Shown here: one piece after another, positions 5,725-5,884 of the stretch | Position numbering within the stretch: position 1 is the stretch's first letter | Layout of the letters: each line of letters begins with the position of its first letter | NCBI GenBank assembly: GCA_016278435.1 | Contig: JADQBU010000154.1 | Location: 1 to 5,884, forward strand | Source of the DNA: Halanaerobiales bacterium | Lineage (GTDB): Bacteria; Bacillota; Halanaerobiia; Halanaerobiales; JADQBU01 | DNA: 5,884 bases | Reading direction: 5' to 3' | Notes under the pieces: generated by a model | The model's input: only the letters and a program-made list of their open reading frames with translations | The model's database searches: none | Told to the model about the DNA's origin: nothing | Made by a program: the position numbers and the translations under genes

Positions 5725-5757
5725 TCCCACCAAAAATATAGAAAGGTGGATTTTTTT
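5725..5757 (+). terminator. Possible Rho-independent terminator downstream of the tRNA
   Basis: CCACC (5727-5731) pairs with GGTGG (5745-5749) around a 13-base A-rich loop, followed by A and seven T (5751-5757). A U5725-A5750 pair is possible if C5726 bulges. The stem is short but the T run is strong. The same GGTGG could instead act as a ribosome binding site for ATG 5758. Confidence 0.4.
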
Positions 5758-5808
5758 ATGCTAAAAAAATTAATAATGGAGGTTCCCTCTGGCACTTGTA
5801 TAATATGA
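5758..5808 (+). CDS. Possible 16-codon peptide ORF, unrecognised
   Basis: ATG 5758 opens MLKKLIMEVPSGTCII and stops at TGA 5806-5808. AGGTGG at 5744-5749 lies 8 bases upstream, a reasonable spacing for a ribosome binding site. The peptide has no recognised family, and an ORF of this size arises easily by chance. If it is translated, its place just before a strong outward promoter does not suggest classical attenuation. The same bases also look like a terminator, and the two readings compete. Confidence 0.2.
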   Translation: MLKKLIMEVPSGTCII

Positions 5809-5811
5809 TAT

Positions 5812-5841
5812 TTGACAAATCTATAAACTAAATTATATAAT
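5812..5841 (+). promoter_or_regulatory. Strong consensus promoter reading out of the window
   Basis: TTGACA at 5812-5817 and TATAAT at 5836-5841 both match the housekeeping sigma consensus in full, with an 18-base spacer. Transcription would start near 5848 and serve a gene or RNA beyond 5884 that is not visible. Confidence 0.65.
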
Positions 5842-5884
5842 TAAGTTCAAAATAAAAATTATGCGAAAAAGTGTATAAATATTT

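Noticed and set aside
5744..5757. T-box antiterminator motif
   Set aside because: AAGGTGG is only a partial likeness. The conserved T-box core with ACCGCG is absent, and no specifier structure is visible upstream.

Overview
The window is AT-rich and has strong AGGAGG-type ribosome binding sites, TTG and GTG starts, and a paired glgC/glgD arrangement. This points to a low-GC Gram-positive bacterium (Firmicutes in the broad sense). The style would suit an anaerobe such as a member of the Halanaerobiales or a clostridial lineage, but that placement is an inference without a database search.

Positions 1-4152 are the distal part of a glycogen operon on the plus strand. In order they hold the 3' end of a branching enzyme gene (glgB), ADP-glucose pyrophosphorylase (glgC), its non-catalytic-looking paralogue (glgD) and a short-form alpha-glucan phosphorylase (glgP). 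Gaps are 15, 29 and 40 bases, each with a ribosome binding site, so the genes look co-transcribed. GlgC/GlgD make ADP-glucose, GlgB branches the chain, and GlgP releases glucose-1-phosphate from it. Glycogen synthase (glgA), often found between glgD and glgP, is absent here. The operon ends at a 20-bp hairpin with a U tract (4179-4241), which may work in both directions.

Positions 4242-4751 hold no intact gene. On the minus strand they carry a decayed UV damage endonuclease gene (uvsE/UVDE family). A clear central block is joined, through an in-frame TAG and an apparent internal deletion, to what looks like the C-terminal tail. The N-terminus is missing.

Positions 4706-5258 hold an extended -10 promoter and a gene for an uncharacterised membrane protein of about four segments (start placed at 4803).

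Positions 5259-5574 have no gene. They contain two identical TTATTCACA sites that fit the DnaA-box consensus, two near matches, an 11-bp inverted repeat bounding 210 bp, and a promoter for the tRNA. A tRNA-Arg(CCU) gene follows at 5575-5651. The last 230 bases contain hairpins, a possible 16-codon ORF and a fully consensus promoter (5812-5841) firing out of the window. I see no CRISPR array, intact mobile element or new multi-gene system. The least ordinary parts are the uvsE remnant and the repeat-bearing spacer before the tRNA.
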